Assembly (NCBI GenBank): GCA_945861225.1
Contig: CAMATU010000005.1
Span: 1-45,615, forward strand
Direction: 5' to 3'
Source: Klebsiella pneumoniae
GTDB lineage: Bacteria > Pseudomonadota > Gammaproteobacteria > Ga0077536
DNA: 45,615 bases
The translations under genes and the position numbers were made by a program. The notes below the pieces were generated by a model, which searched no databases, was not told the DNA's origin, and worked only from the letters and a program-made list of their open reading frames with translations. Within the stretch, counting starts at the first letter, position 1, and each line of letters begins with the position of its first letter. Positions 9,382 to 18,416 of this stretch are shown here, piece after piece.

Positions 9382-10011
9382 ATGCATTTCTCGAAGTGGC
9401 TTAAACCGGGCGGGACCACCTGCTGGTTAACGGCCGGAATGCTCACGATGCCGTTAGTCCTCGCCCAACAGGCGCAAATCTTCGCCTATCCAAGCGCTGG
9501 GCAGTCTCAGCAGCAACAAGGCCAGGATCGCTACGAGTGTCACCAATGGTCGGTGTCGCAGACGGGCTTTGATCCAACTACTGCACCGCCGGTGTCCGGG
9601 GCACCTCCGCCACCTCCTGGCTATGGCTACGCCGATCAGGCACCGCCACCACCGCCGCCGCAGGGAGGGCTGCTCGGTCTCGGCAACGGTGGCTTCTTCC
9701 AAGGTGGTGGTGTGGTGGGCGATGCGGCGACCGGCGCGGCACTTGGTGCGGCCGGCGGCGCGATCGCAGGCGATGCGGGACAGGGTGCCGCGATTGGCGC
9801 GCTGGCATCCACGGTGTTCGGTGCGGTGTCGCGTTCGAGCAGTCGCAATCAACCGCCCCCGCGTCAGGACTACGCGCAACAGCAGCAGTACCAACAGCAA
9901 CAAATGCAGGCGCAAACGGATCAGATGTATCAGGATCGGATGCGGCGGACAGCAGATTACAACCAAGCCTTCGGCGCATGCATGAAAGCGCGCAACTATT
10001 CGGTTAACTGA
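9382..10011 (+). CDS. Exported glycine-zipper protein, Pro/Gln-rich
   Basis: Envelope protein of unknown role, 209 aa from the ATG at 9382, chosen because AAGGAAG lies 4-5 nt upstream; an open frame continues up to 9325. The signal peptide has the hydrophobic core TCWLTAGMLTMPLVLAQQ. Next come a Gln-rich stretch, RYECHQW, and Pro-rich runs. A glycine zipper (GDAATGAALGAAGGAIAGDAG) follows, with the GxxxG spacing of YMGG/OmpA-like zipper proteins that insert in or span membranes. The Gln-rich tail (YAQQQQYQQQQMQAQ) ends in NQAFGACMKARNYSV, a C-terminal pattern often seen in these proteins. It is followed by the inverted-repeat element at 10039-10244. Confidence 0.8.
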   Translation: MHFSKWLKPGGTTCWLTAGMLTMPLVLAQQAQIFAYPSAGQSQQQQGQDRYECHQWSVSQTGFDPTTAPPVSGAPPPPPGYGYADQAPPPPPPQGGLLGLGNGGFFQGGGVVGDAATGAALGAAGGAIAGDAGQGAAIGALASTVFGAVSRSSSRNQPPPRQDYAQQQQYQQQQMQAQTDQMYQDRMRRTADYNQAFGACMKARNYSVN

Positions 10012-10038
10012 TAAATCTAACGAGTGCCTGTCCTAAAT

Positions 10039-10244
10039 AGCGGAGCGGAAATACCGGCCACTGTGCCGAGAGCTCCGGGAAGAGGAGAGTGGTCTACGCT
10101 ACCGCTGCGTAATTCATCCCTGAATTGCGCAGCTACCGCCCTCGCTGCGCTGTTTGCCATCCGTGGCTCGCTTGCTCGGGAGGCTCGCTTCGACCACTCT
10201 CCTCTTCCCGGAGCTCTTGATGCGGTCGATATTTCCGCTCCGCT
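10039..10244. repeat. 206-bp inverted-repeat element (MITE-like)
   Basis: Two arms pair over most of their length. AGCGGAGCGGAAATA at 10039-10053 is repeated inverted and perfect at 10230-10244, and a second perfect 26-bp block lies at 10069-10094 versus 10192-10217. The segments between the blocks differ slightly (15 versus 12 nt). The 97-bp centre holds a smaller hairpin at 10107-10130 (stem GCGTAATTCA, loop TCCC). No open frame is evident. It fits a non-autonomous mobile repeat or large intergenic palindrome placed between two unrelated genes; it could also fold at the 3' end of either transcript. The family is not recognised. Confidence 0.75.
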
Positions 10245-10269
10245 GTTTTAGCGTTAGCAAAGTGATTTC

Positions 10270-10845
10270 CTAGCGCAACAGCGCCTGCATAGCCTTGAAC
10301 TGCGGATGCCTGGAATCCCCCAACCATTCGAATACCACAGACTCCGCACTCACCACGCCAACGCGCAAGTCGCGTAGCCGATCGAGTGCATTCTGATAGT
10401 TCTCTAACCGACGTGAACAAATAGCGTCTTCGACCACAAACACTTCGTAATCGAGTGCGACCAAATCGAGCGCCGTCTGTAGCACGCAGATATGTGCCTC
10501 CATCCCTACCAGGACAATTTGGCGACGCACGTCATGAGCTGCGACCGCATTGGCAAATTCAGGCGCGCCCATGCCGCTGAAACAGGTTTTGCGGAGCGTG
10601 GTGATGCCCTTGGGGAGTACAGCGTTGATGACCGGATGAGTGGCGCCCAGGCCCTCCGGGTATTGTTCGGTGTGCAGCACAGGAATATTCATCGCGTCAG
10701 CGGCGCGCACCAACAATACAGCATTCTGCAACACCCTATTCAGCACCTTGTTGGGCATCGCGTCGCCAAGGCGTTGCTGAATATCGATCACCGCGAGTTG
10801 GCTGTTCGCGAGTCGGCATTTATGGTTCGTCACCGATCTGGTCAT
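10270..10845 (-). CDS. Isochorismatase-family cysteine hydrolase
   Basis: A 191-aa cytoplasmic alpha/beta hydrolase of the isochorismatase/nicotinamidase superfamily. The catalytic triad is visible: Asp21 in LAVIDIQQ, Lys85 in LRKTCFSG and Cys119 in MEAHICVLQT. The HICVLQTALDL segment resembles YcaC-like members, which are hydrolases of unknown substrate, more than nicotinamidases, since the metal-binding DxHxxxxH set is absent. GAGGAG precedes the ATG. It lies 53 bp downstream of tolC on the same strand and may be the last gene of that transcript. The substrate cannot be predicted. Confidence 0.87.
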   Translation of the reverse strand: MTRSVTNHKCRLANSQLAVIDIQQRLGDAMPNKVLNRVLQNAVLLVRAADAMNIPVLHTEQYPEGLGATHPVINAVLPKGITTLRKTCFSGMGAPEFANAVAAHDVRRQIVLVGMEAHICVLQTALDLVALDYEVFVVEDAICSRRLENYQNALDRLRDLRVGVVSAESVVFEWLGDSRHPQFKAMQALLR

Positions 10846-10898
10846 GTGAACTCCTCAATCCTAACGCACTGGTGCGCAACAAACTGATGCTTGGAAAT

Positions 10899-12281
10899 TT
10901 ACTTCTGCGTTTTCTGAGTTCCGGCCGGCAGGGGAGCGAGCCAATCATTGGCGGTAGCCATGTCCGTGGGGCTCAGGGTGCCGGCAGCCTTCTTCAAACG
11001 CAAACGATCAAGCACGTAGTCGTAGCGCGCGCGCGCATAATCGCGGCGTGCTTCGGAGAGCCCGCGTTCTGCGGTGACTACATCCACTGTAGTTCGCGTG
11101 CCGACTTCGAAGCCTGCGCGCGTGGAGTCGACCGCCGTTTTGGAGGAAAGGACTGCCTGATTCAGTGCGTTGATTGAGCCAATGCGCGACAAAATCCCGA
11201 GAAACGCCTGCCGCGATTCGCGATATACCGCACGTCGGGCTTTCTCCAAGCGTTCGACCGCCGCCGCATGTTCGTGGGAGGCTTGGCGGGTCTTTGAAAC
11301 CACGCTACCGCCAGCGTACAGGGGAATATTGACGCGCATTCCGATGTCGCCACCGTCGATATTAGTTTGCCCGAAGCGCCCGCCTTGCGACGTGACGCCT
11401 TGGCTGCCGGAAATATCGAGCGTCGGATAATGGTTGGCGCGTTGGGCGCGGATTTCATCCATTGCTACCTCGGTCGCGATTTGGGCCGCCATAATTTCCA
11501 GATTCTGCCCCAGTGCGGTTTCCGTCCAGTTCTCGATGTCATCAGGATCAGGACGCGCCAGTTCAAATCTGGTCCCCAACGGTTGCAGCTCCTCTTGATA
11601 CGCCCCAGTGACTTCGCGCAGCGCTTCGTGCGCGTTTTCGCGGGCATTTAAAGCGCCAATTTCCTGAGCCAGCGCACGGTCATAGCCGGCCTGGGCTTCC
11701 TGCACGTCGGTAATCGCGATCAAGCCCACTTCGAAGCGTTGTTTGGCCTGCTCTAGCTGCCCAGCTAACGAATCCTTCTCTGCGCGCGCAAAAGTGACAT
11801 TGTCCTGTGCGGCGAGTACTTCAAAATAGCGCTCTGCCACCCGCAGGATCAGTGCCTGATGCGCCACATCAAGCTCAGCCTGCGCTTGATGTAGGCGCTT
11901 ATTGGCCTGTGCCAGGCGAACATAACGATCATGGTGATAAACCGGCTGAGTCAGATTCAAGCGATAGTCGTAATTTTGGAATGCCACCTCGCCGCCATTG
12001 CCGAACGCGAAATCGGTGGAGATTTCCTGATCGTTGTGAGCGCCGCCGGCCGTGAAGTTAAGTTCCGGTAACCACAATGACGCGCGCGCTTGCGGGATCC
12101 CCTCGGCCACGGCAAGTGCGGTCGCCTGCGCCTCGCGATAGGTCGGATCTGAGCGCTCTGCGAGGGTTAGCGCATCGGTCAAATTGGCGCCGCTGGCATT
12201 GGTAATCGACCAGCCAATGAGCGCCGCGATGCGCCAGGCCGATTTTAGCTGGCGCCGAAGAAGAGGGGAAAGCGTTTCCAT
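10899..12281 (-). CDS. tolC: TolC-family outer-membrane efflux channel
   Basis: Outer-membrane trimeric channel protein (OEP family) for type I secretion and tripartite efflux pumps. The protein is 460 aa with a signal-like N-terminus (ALIGWSITNASGANL) and the family start LTDALTLAERSDPTYREAQA. Two OEP repeats of long helices follow: RFEVGLIAITDVQEAQAGYD in the first and RAGFEVGTRTTVDVVTAERG in the second, the hallmark paired motif of TolC. It is third in an apparent operon pcm-rhodanese-tolC, 31 bp after the rhodanese stop. No inner-membrane pump or adaptor gene is nearby, so it probably serves several partners. Confidence 0.93.
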   Translation of the reverse strand: METLSPLLRRQLKSAWRIAALIGWSITNASGANLTDALTLAERSDPTYREAQATALAVAEGIPQARASLWLPELNFTAGGAHNDQEISTDFAFGNGGEVAFQNYDYRLNLTQPVYHHDRYVRLAQANKRLHQAQAELDVAHQALILRVAERYFEVLAAQDNVTFARAEKDSLAGQLEQAKQRFEVGLIAITDVQEAQAGYDRALAQEIGALNARENAHEALREVTGAYQEELQPLGTRFELARPDPDDIENWTETALGQNLEIMAAQIATEVAMDEIRAQRANHYPTLDISGSQGVTSQGGRFGQTNIDGGDIGMRVNIPLYAGGSVVSKTRQASHEHAAAVERLEKARRAVYRESRQAFLGILSRIGSINALNQAVLSSKTAVDSTRAGFEVGTRTTVDVVTAERGLSEARRDYARARYDYVLDRLRLKKAAGTLSPTDMATANDWLAPLPAGTQKTQK

Positions 12282-12312
12282 AAATGAACTTTATTGCTCG
12301 CGAGAATGCGGC

Positions 12313-12627
12313 CTAGTACTGGGGCATCGAGGTTTCGACATCATTTGCCCAGCGGTGAATACCGCCAGTCAAATTAAGAATTTCGGGAAACCCTAAACTG
12401 CGCAGATATTCTGCCGCGTAATGGCTACGCATTCCGTGATGACACACCATCACAGTGATGGCTTCCCGTGCTAATGCAGGCGCCTGCGCGGCGAGCGTCT
12501 CTAATGGAATTAACGTCGAGCCTTTGATCGCGCAGAGTGCATATTCCCAGGGCTCTCGCACATCGATGATGGCAATTGGCTCGCGCGCGCGGCGCGCCGC
12601 CAATTCTACCGGGGTGATTTCCGCCAT
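12313..12627 (-). CDS. Single-domain rhodanese-like protein
   Basis: A 104-aa cytoplasmic rhodanese domain, probably a thiosulfate or persulfide sulfurtransferase. The visible signature is IIDVREPWEYA (about residues 20-30), the active-site loop V61-C62-H-H-G-M-R-S with Cys62 as sulfur carrier, and a C-terminal GFPEILNLTGGIHRWAND. Length and loop resemble GlpE/PspE-size proteins. Its ATG lies 4 bp after the pcm stop and it is followed 31 bp later by tolC. This trio recurs in gammaproteobacteria, although no functional reason is established. Confidence 0.9.
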   Translation of the reverse strand: MAEITPVELAARRAREPIAIIDVREPWEYALCAIKGSTLIPLETLAAQAPALAREAITVMVCHHGMRSHYAAEYLRSLGFPEILNLTGGIHRWANDVETSMPQY

Positions 12628-12631
12628 CCAG

Positions 12632-13285
12632 CTAAAACTCGAAGCGAGGCTTCAGGGCCGCGCCGATTAGGGGCTCAACTTCCAACTCAAACAGCGAACT
12701 AGCGGTGAACGTATCGTCGAGGTTGCGCGTGACGAGCATTGCATCCATGACCGGTCCAGTCCCAACCACTATAAATAACCGCCCGCCTGGCGCGAGTTGC
12801 TGTTCGATCAGCGGTCGTCGCAGCGGCGAGGAGGCGGTGACTGCGATGAGATCGTAAGGACCCTCGCTCGGGCGGTCCTCAATGCCATCGCCGGTGATAC
12901 AGGTAACATTACTGATCGATGTCAAACGCAGGCGACGCGTTGCCGCCGTCACAAAGTCCGCATGGATATCGATACTGATGACTTCCTTGCAAAGATGTCC
13001 CAGGAGCGCCGCCAAATAGCCGCTCCCGGTGCCAATTTCGAGGGCGCGTTCGTGAGTTCGTGGGGCGAGCGCCTGAAGCAGGCGACCCTCCCATTTTGGC
13101 GCGAACATGGACTGACCATGGCCGAGTGGAATACGAATATCGGAGAACGCGAGCAGCCGGTATTCGTCCGGGACGAAGTGCTCGCGAGGGACGATCATCA
13201 TGGCGTCCAGCACTGACGGGTCTGGGACTTCCCATGGGCGAACCTGTTGTTCGACCATGTTGAAGCGTGCCTGATTGAGATCCAT
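12632..13285 (-). CDS. pcm: Protein-L-isoaspartate O-methyltransferase
   Basis: A 217-aa SAM-dependent enzyme that methylates isoaspartyl residues in aged proteins to start their repair. It has the PCMT opening ARFNMVEQQVRPWEV, the REHFVP motif, and the GQSMFAPKWEGRLLQAL segment in place of the usual IxQPxxxA region. SAM motif I is ALEIGTGSGYLAALLG. This is the short, divergent PCMT subgroup found next to rhodanese and tolC rather than the surE-linked Pcm, so the repair role is less certain than for canonical Pcm. It is first gene of the operon and is divergent from the thiC riboswitch region. Confidence 0.85.
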   Translation of the reverse strand: MDLNQARFNMVEQQVRPWEVPDPSVLDAMMIVPREHFVPDEYRLLAFSDIRIPLGHGQSMFAPKWEGRLLQALAPRTHERALEIGTGSGYLAALLGHLCKEVISIDIHADFVTAATRRLRLTSISNVTCITGDGIEDRPSEGPYDLIAVTASSPLRRPLIEQQLAPGGRLFIVVGTGPVMDAMLVTRNLDDTFTASSLFELEVEPLIGAALKPRFEF

Positions 13286-13351
13286 TGCGTGTAATCCTCG
13301 AAAACCTGCCGGCGAGAAATGAAAGCCTATGAGTAGCGCGCCTCAAAGGCT

Positions 13352-13381
13352 TTGAATGTAGTGGATTATATACGCTATAGT
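13352..13381 (+). promoter_or_regulatory. Predicted sigma-70 promoter of thiC
   Basis: TTGAAT at 13352-13357 and TATAGT at 13376-13381 are separated by 18 bp, a good sigma-70 pair. They place the transcript start near 13388, just before the TPP riboswitch. The pcm gene reads the other way from 13285. Confidence 0.6.
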
Positions 13382-13396
13382 CGGAACGACGACAGC

Positions 13397-13495
13397 AGCT
13401 GGGGGTGCTCCGCGACCGGCGTTCATGCATGGTCGATGCGAGCTGAGAAACACCCTTCGAACCTGACCCGGATCATGCCGGCGTAGGGAAGCGAC
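13397..13495 (+). promoter_or_regulatory. TPP riboswitch (THI element)
   Basis: Thiamine-pyrophosphate-binding aptamer in the thiC leader. The conserved blocks are present in order: GGGGTGCTCC near 13402, GCTGAGAAACACCC at about 13442-13455, GAACCTGACCCGGATCATGC at about 13459-13478 and CGTAGGGAAGC at about 13481-13492. It lies 84 bp upstream of the thiC start and is expected to lower thiC expression when TPP is plentiful. No strong terminator with a U-tract is seen between aptamer and ATG, so control is probably at translation initiation, where the GAGGTAA ribosome site lies. Confidence 0.95.
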
Positions 13496-13503
13496 CGCCT
13501 TGA

Positions 13504-15465
<1,962 letters not shown>

Positions 15466-15490
15466 ACTGCACAGTACAAAGGAACACGAG

Positions 15491-16315
15491 ATGAAGAACG
15501 CAAATCGACTACTGACATTACTGACGCTGCTCTGTGGGCTCGGCACCAATCTGCCAGTGCAGGCGGACGCAGCGGCGACGCTCGATTCCGCCATCGCTGG
15601 CGCGCATCGCAGCGCGGAGAATCGAGCGCGCGATCAGTACCGCCATCCCAAGGAAACCTTATTGTTCTTCGGCTTGACACCGGACATGCAGGTGCTCGAA
15701 ATGCTGCCCGGGGGCGAAGCCTGGTACACCGAAATTCTCGCCCCGACCTTGCGCGACCACGGCAAGCTCATCACCGTGACGCCGCCCGGTGATGGCCCGC
15801 GCGAGTATTTCCGCAAGAGCTTTGCGGATTTCAATGGCAAACTCGACGCGACGCCTGCGGTGTACGATAAAGTCGAACGCCGCACGATGCTGGATGATGC
15901 GATTACGCTTGGTGCAGCCGATTCGCTCGATATGGTCGTGACGTTTCGCAGCACCCACAACTGGATCCGGGGCGGTCAGCTTGATGCGATCTACAAAGCC
16001 ATTTTTACAGTCTTGAAACCTGGTGGAATCCTCGGCATCGAGCAGCATCGCGGTCATGACGATTGGGACCCAGTGGCCAAAGCCGAGAGTGGCTATGTGC
16101 CCGAACCCTACCTGATCAAATACCTGGAATCGATTGGCTTCAAGCTCGAAGGGAAATCGGAAGTCAACGCGAATTCGAAAGATACCAAGGATTATGCGGA
16201 TGGTGTGTGGACGTTGCCGCCGGTGCTTAAGCTAGGTGACAAGGATCGCGAGAAGTATCTCGCCATCGGTGAATCGGATCGCATGACGCTGAAATTCCGC
16301 AAGCCGGCCCCTTAG
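15491..16315 (+). CDS. Exported class I SAM-methyltransferase-like protein
   Basis: A 274-aa protein with a Sec signal peptide (TLLTLLCGLGTNLPVQADA, cut near residue 25) joined to a Rossmann methyltransferase fold. The body starts RDQYRHPKETLLFFGL, then has motif I-like VLEMLPGGEAWYTEILAP, motif II-like region KLITVTPP and a post-motif LKPGGILGIEQHRGHDD near residues 175-190. This is the predicted methyltransferase group of COG4798. The glycine-rich loop is MLPGGEAW rather than the classic ExGxGxG, so SAM binding is likely but not proven, and the periplasm is not known to contain SAM. It starts 25 bp after thiC with AAGGAA upstream, so read-through from the thiC promoter is possible. Confidence 0.82.
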   Translation: MKNANRLLTLLTLLCGLGTNLPVQADAAATLDSAIAGAHRSAENRARDQYRHPKETLLFFGLTPDMQVLEMLPGGEAWYTEILAPTLRDHGKLITVTPPGDGPREYFRKSFADFNGKLDATPAVYDKVERRTMLDDAITLGAADSLDMVVTFRSTHNWIRGGQLDAIYKAIFTVLKPGGILGIEQHRGHDDWDPVAKAESGYVPEPYLIKYLESIGFKLEGKSEVNANSKDTKDYADGVWTLPPVLKLGDKDREKYLAIGESDRMTLKFRKPAP

Positions 16316-16327
16316 GTGTTCCGTTCT

Positions 16328-17293
16328 TCAGGCCGCGCGTTCGCGCGCGGCCACTTCCAGCACGGCGATCGCTTCGTCGATCGCCTGTGTCACTGAGAGA
16401 TTAGGGCGCGCGGCATGACTGCCGATCAACCGCCGCCATTCACGCGCTCCAGGCTGGCCCTGGCGCAGTCCTAACCAGTGTTTGCTCATGTGACGCAGAT
16501 CTGTTCCGCGCGCGACTTCGGTTTCGAGGTATTCCCGCAGACTGCATAACAAGGTCGCGTCATCTTGTTGTGACGAAGGCTCGCCAAACAACTCTTGGTC
16601 TACATTCCGCAGCAACGCTAATTGCGCGTATGCAGCGCGCCCGAGCATCACCCCATCCACATGAGAAAGATGCACACGTGCGGCATCCAAACTCCCGATG
16701 CCACCATTGATGACCACCGTAAGCGACGGAATGTGCTGTTTGATCGCATACACGCGCGCGTAATCCAGCGGCGGAATTTCGCGGTTGGCGCGCGGCGAAA
16801 AATTCAGCAGGGCCTTGCGCGCGTGCAAGAGAAGGGTGCGGCAGCCCGCATCCATTAGGGCAGACACCAGTCGCATCAAATGTTCGTAGCTGTCGCAGTC
16901 ATCTACCCCTAAGCGGGTTTTTACAGTAATCGGCACCTGCACCGCGGCTTGCATCGCCGCCACACAGTCCGCAACCAAATCTGGCTCGGCGATCAGGCAA
17001 GCCCCGAAGCGTCCAGACTGCACCCGATCACTCGGGCAACCCACATTGAGATTGATCTCACAGAAGCCCGCATCCTCGCCCATGCGCGCGGCCGCCGCGA
17101 GTTCGCTCCGCACACTGCCGCCCAGTTGTAAAGCCACCGGGTGTTCGCTGGCGTCATACGCGAGAAAACGTGCCGAATCACCACGCAGGATCGCAGTCGC
17201 CACCACCATTTCCGTATACAGACGCGTATGCCTGGACAGACGCCGCGCGAGATACCTGAAGTGGCGATCTGTGTACTGCATCATGGGCGCCAT
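16328..17293 (-). CDS. dusA: tRNA-dihydrouridine(20/20a) synthase DusA
   Basis: FMN enzyme that reduces U20/U20a in the D-loop of tRNA. The protein is 321 aa. The N-terminus MAPMMQYTDRHFRYLARRLS and LYTEMV match DusA. The active-site stretch NLNVGCPSDRVQSGRFGACL holds Cys86, the likely proton donor. TVKTRLGVDD, LLHARKALL, NGGIGSL and VMLGRAAYA line the FMN site. The ATG at 17293 is the only usual start codon before an upstream in-frame stop, yet no ribosome site precedes it and the frame continues upstream with family-like NPWRFC, so translation may start at a rare codon. It converges on the methyltransferase-like gene, 12 bp apart. Confidence 0.93.
   Translation of the reverse strand: MAPMMQYTDRHFRYLARRLSRHTRLYTEMVVATAILRGDSARFLAYDASEHPVALQLGGSVRSELAAAARMGEDAGFCEINLNVGCPSDRVQSGRFGACLIAEPDLVADCVAAMQAAVQVPITVKTRLGVDDCDSYEHLMRLVSALMDAGCRTLLLHARKALLNFSPRANREIPPLDYARVYAIKQHIPSLTVVINGGIGSLDAARVHLSHVDGVMLGRAAYAQLALLRNVDQELFGEPSSQQDDATLLCSLREYLETEVARGTDLRHMSKHWLGLRQGQPGAREWRRLIGSHAARPNLSVTQAIDEAIAVLEVAARERAA
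16331..16352. terminator. Strong GC hairpin at convergent gene ends
   Basis: GGCCGCGCG, loop TTCG, CGCGCGGCC: a 9-bp perfect stem closed by a stable TTCG tetraloop. It lies 16 bp after the methyltransferase-like stop and within the last codons of dusA. No T-tract follows on either side, so it may act as a 3'-end stabiliser rather than an intrinsic terminator. Confidence 0.4.
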
Positions 17294-17431
17294 GCAGAAG
17301 CGCCAGGGATTGATTTTATTAGAGTTTTCTATGACAGCCCCCTGCTTTATCGCAAATTAGAAAATCGTGATTTCAGTGCTATTTTCGACGATTCTAGACC
17401 TATAAATGGCGTCCGCGCAGTGACATCACGT

Positions 17432-17750
17432 AGACGTTCGGCAGGAATCGGTTCGATTACCTGTTCATCAGCAACGCCGACCAAGACCACCTCAGCGACC
17501 TGCGTGGCTTGCGGGACGCTGGCATCTCGGTGGGCGTTCTACGTCGCATTGCCAGTTACTCCGGTTTGCAGAAGCGCGCGATAAAGCAGGGCATCACCAG
17601 TGATGCGGGTCGTTACGTTGCGCTGTGCGATGAATACGTCCATCCCGTCGCTGAACCCCTTGACCAATACATGAGCGGCATTATGGGAGTCTGTTTTGGA
17701 ATGAATATCCGACCTTCACGAAAACGAACGATTTAGGTCTCATCGCTTCA
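17432..17750 (+). pseudogene. Broken metallo-beta-lactamase-fold hydrolase fragment
   Basis: Remnant of an MBL-fold protein of the ComEC-like/COG2333 type. From 17452 the frame reads FDYLFISNADQDHLSDLRGL, which has the metal-binding (N/H)xDxDH pattern in altered form, then SGLQKRAIKQG, ITSDAGRYVALCDEYVHPV and DQYMSGIM. Near 17690 a frameshift moves the family sequence to another frame (SLFWNEYPTFTKTND), and it stops abruptly near 17745, where an inverted phosphotransferase fragment begins. The 5' part of the gene is missing: a stop lies at 17431. I place the family by pattern recognition only. Confidence 0.65.
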
Positions 17751-18075
17751 AACGCGAGATGGTAATCGCCGTGCAGGATGCCGGGCCGGAATGAAATCGA
17801 TCGATTAGTCTCAAGGTAGCGCGCTACTTCTTCAACACCAGGAAAGCCATGCGGATCAGGCCAACCTTCGAATTTGGTATAGCTCGCGAGCTGACCTCGC
17901 CAGCGTTCCATTTGCCGTTCGAGATAGCTATCAGGTTTGCCAATATCGTGCAGACCTGCCTTGAGATAATCCACACGGCCCAACGCCGCGACACCGTCTA
18001 CCAGCGCGAAGCCCGTCGCGAAACGCAGGGTGGGATCACTGCGGTGGGGCTCAGGCAAGGCGACCGTCGCGTTAA
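17745..18075 (-). pseudogene. Broken aminoglycoside-phosphotransferase-like kinase fragment
   Basis: Internal piece of an APH/choline-kinase-fold protein of the kind often found beside acyl-CoA dehydrogenases (COG3173). The minus frame reads ALPEPHRSDPTLRFATGFAL, VDGVAALGRVDYL, GKPDSYLERQMERWRGQL and the catalytic-loop start ILHGDYH, then breaks off where the family would continue with FANVM and the metal-binding Asp. Both ends are truncated: upstream it joins acyl-CoA dehydrogenase sequence within a few bases, downstream it joins the hydrolase fragment of the other strand. An open frame of 135 codons (17681-18088) survives but cannot make a working kinase. Confidence 0.7.
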
Positions 18076-18082
18076 ATGACAG

Positions 18083-18263
18083 GCCCACAAACCCCGGTCT
18101 TTGACACTTGCCTGGAGTGGCCTGACTAACCGTATGAAGCGAGGATCAGCGATGTTCCACTGACTTCCCAGCAGGTGATCGAGCGGTTCGACTTCACGGC
18201 GCGCGAAGTCATCGATCCAGTCTAACTGGACTTGAAAACAGGTTCGGTCTCAAAATCCCACAT
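18083..18263 (-). pseudogene. 5' remnant of an acyl-CoA dehydrogenase gene
   Basis: An ATG at 18263, with GAGG upstream, opens MWDFETEPVFK, then the frame meets TAG. From 18231 a second frame continues the family sequence: VQLDWIDDFARREVEPLDHL, NIADPRFIRLVRPLQ and VKDRGLWACHL. This is the N-terminal domain of large acyl-CoA dehydrogenases of the kind seen in steroid, terpene and alkane clusters. A frameshift at about 18231-18233 and loss of everything after GLWACHL make it dead. The ribosome site and start codon survive, which suggests fairly recent decay. Confidence 0.72.
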
Positions 18264-18416
18264 GGCATCCTCGCGACGAGCGTTATTCGAATTGTCTGGG
18301 CGGTCTTTCCCAGCGACGGTTCTGCCAGCTATCGCCAAGACTGATGAACAAGACAATGCCGGACGTTCCTGCCTCAGGCCGGCGCGTTGCGCACTGTCAG
18401 AGGCAGAATCGGTTTT

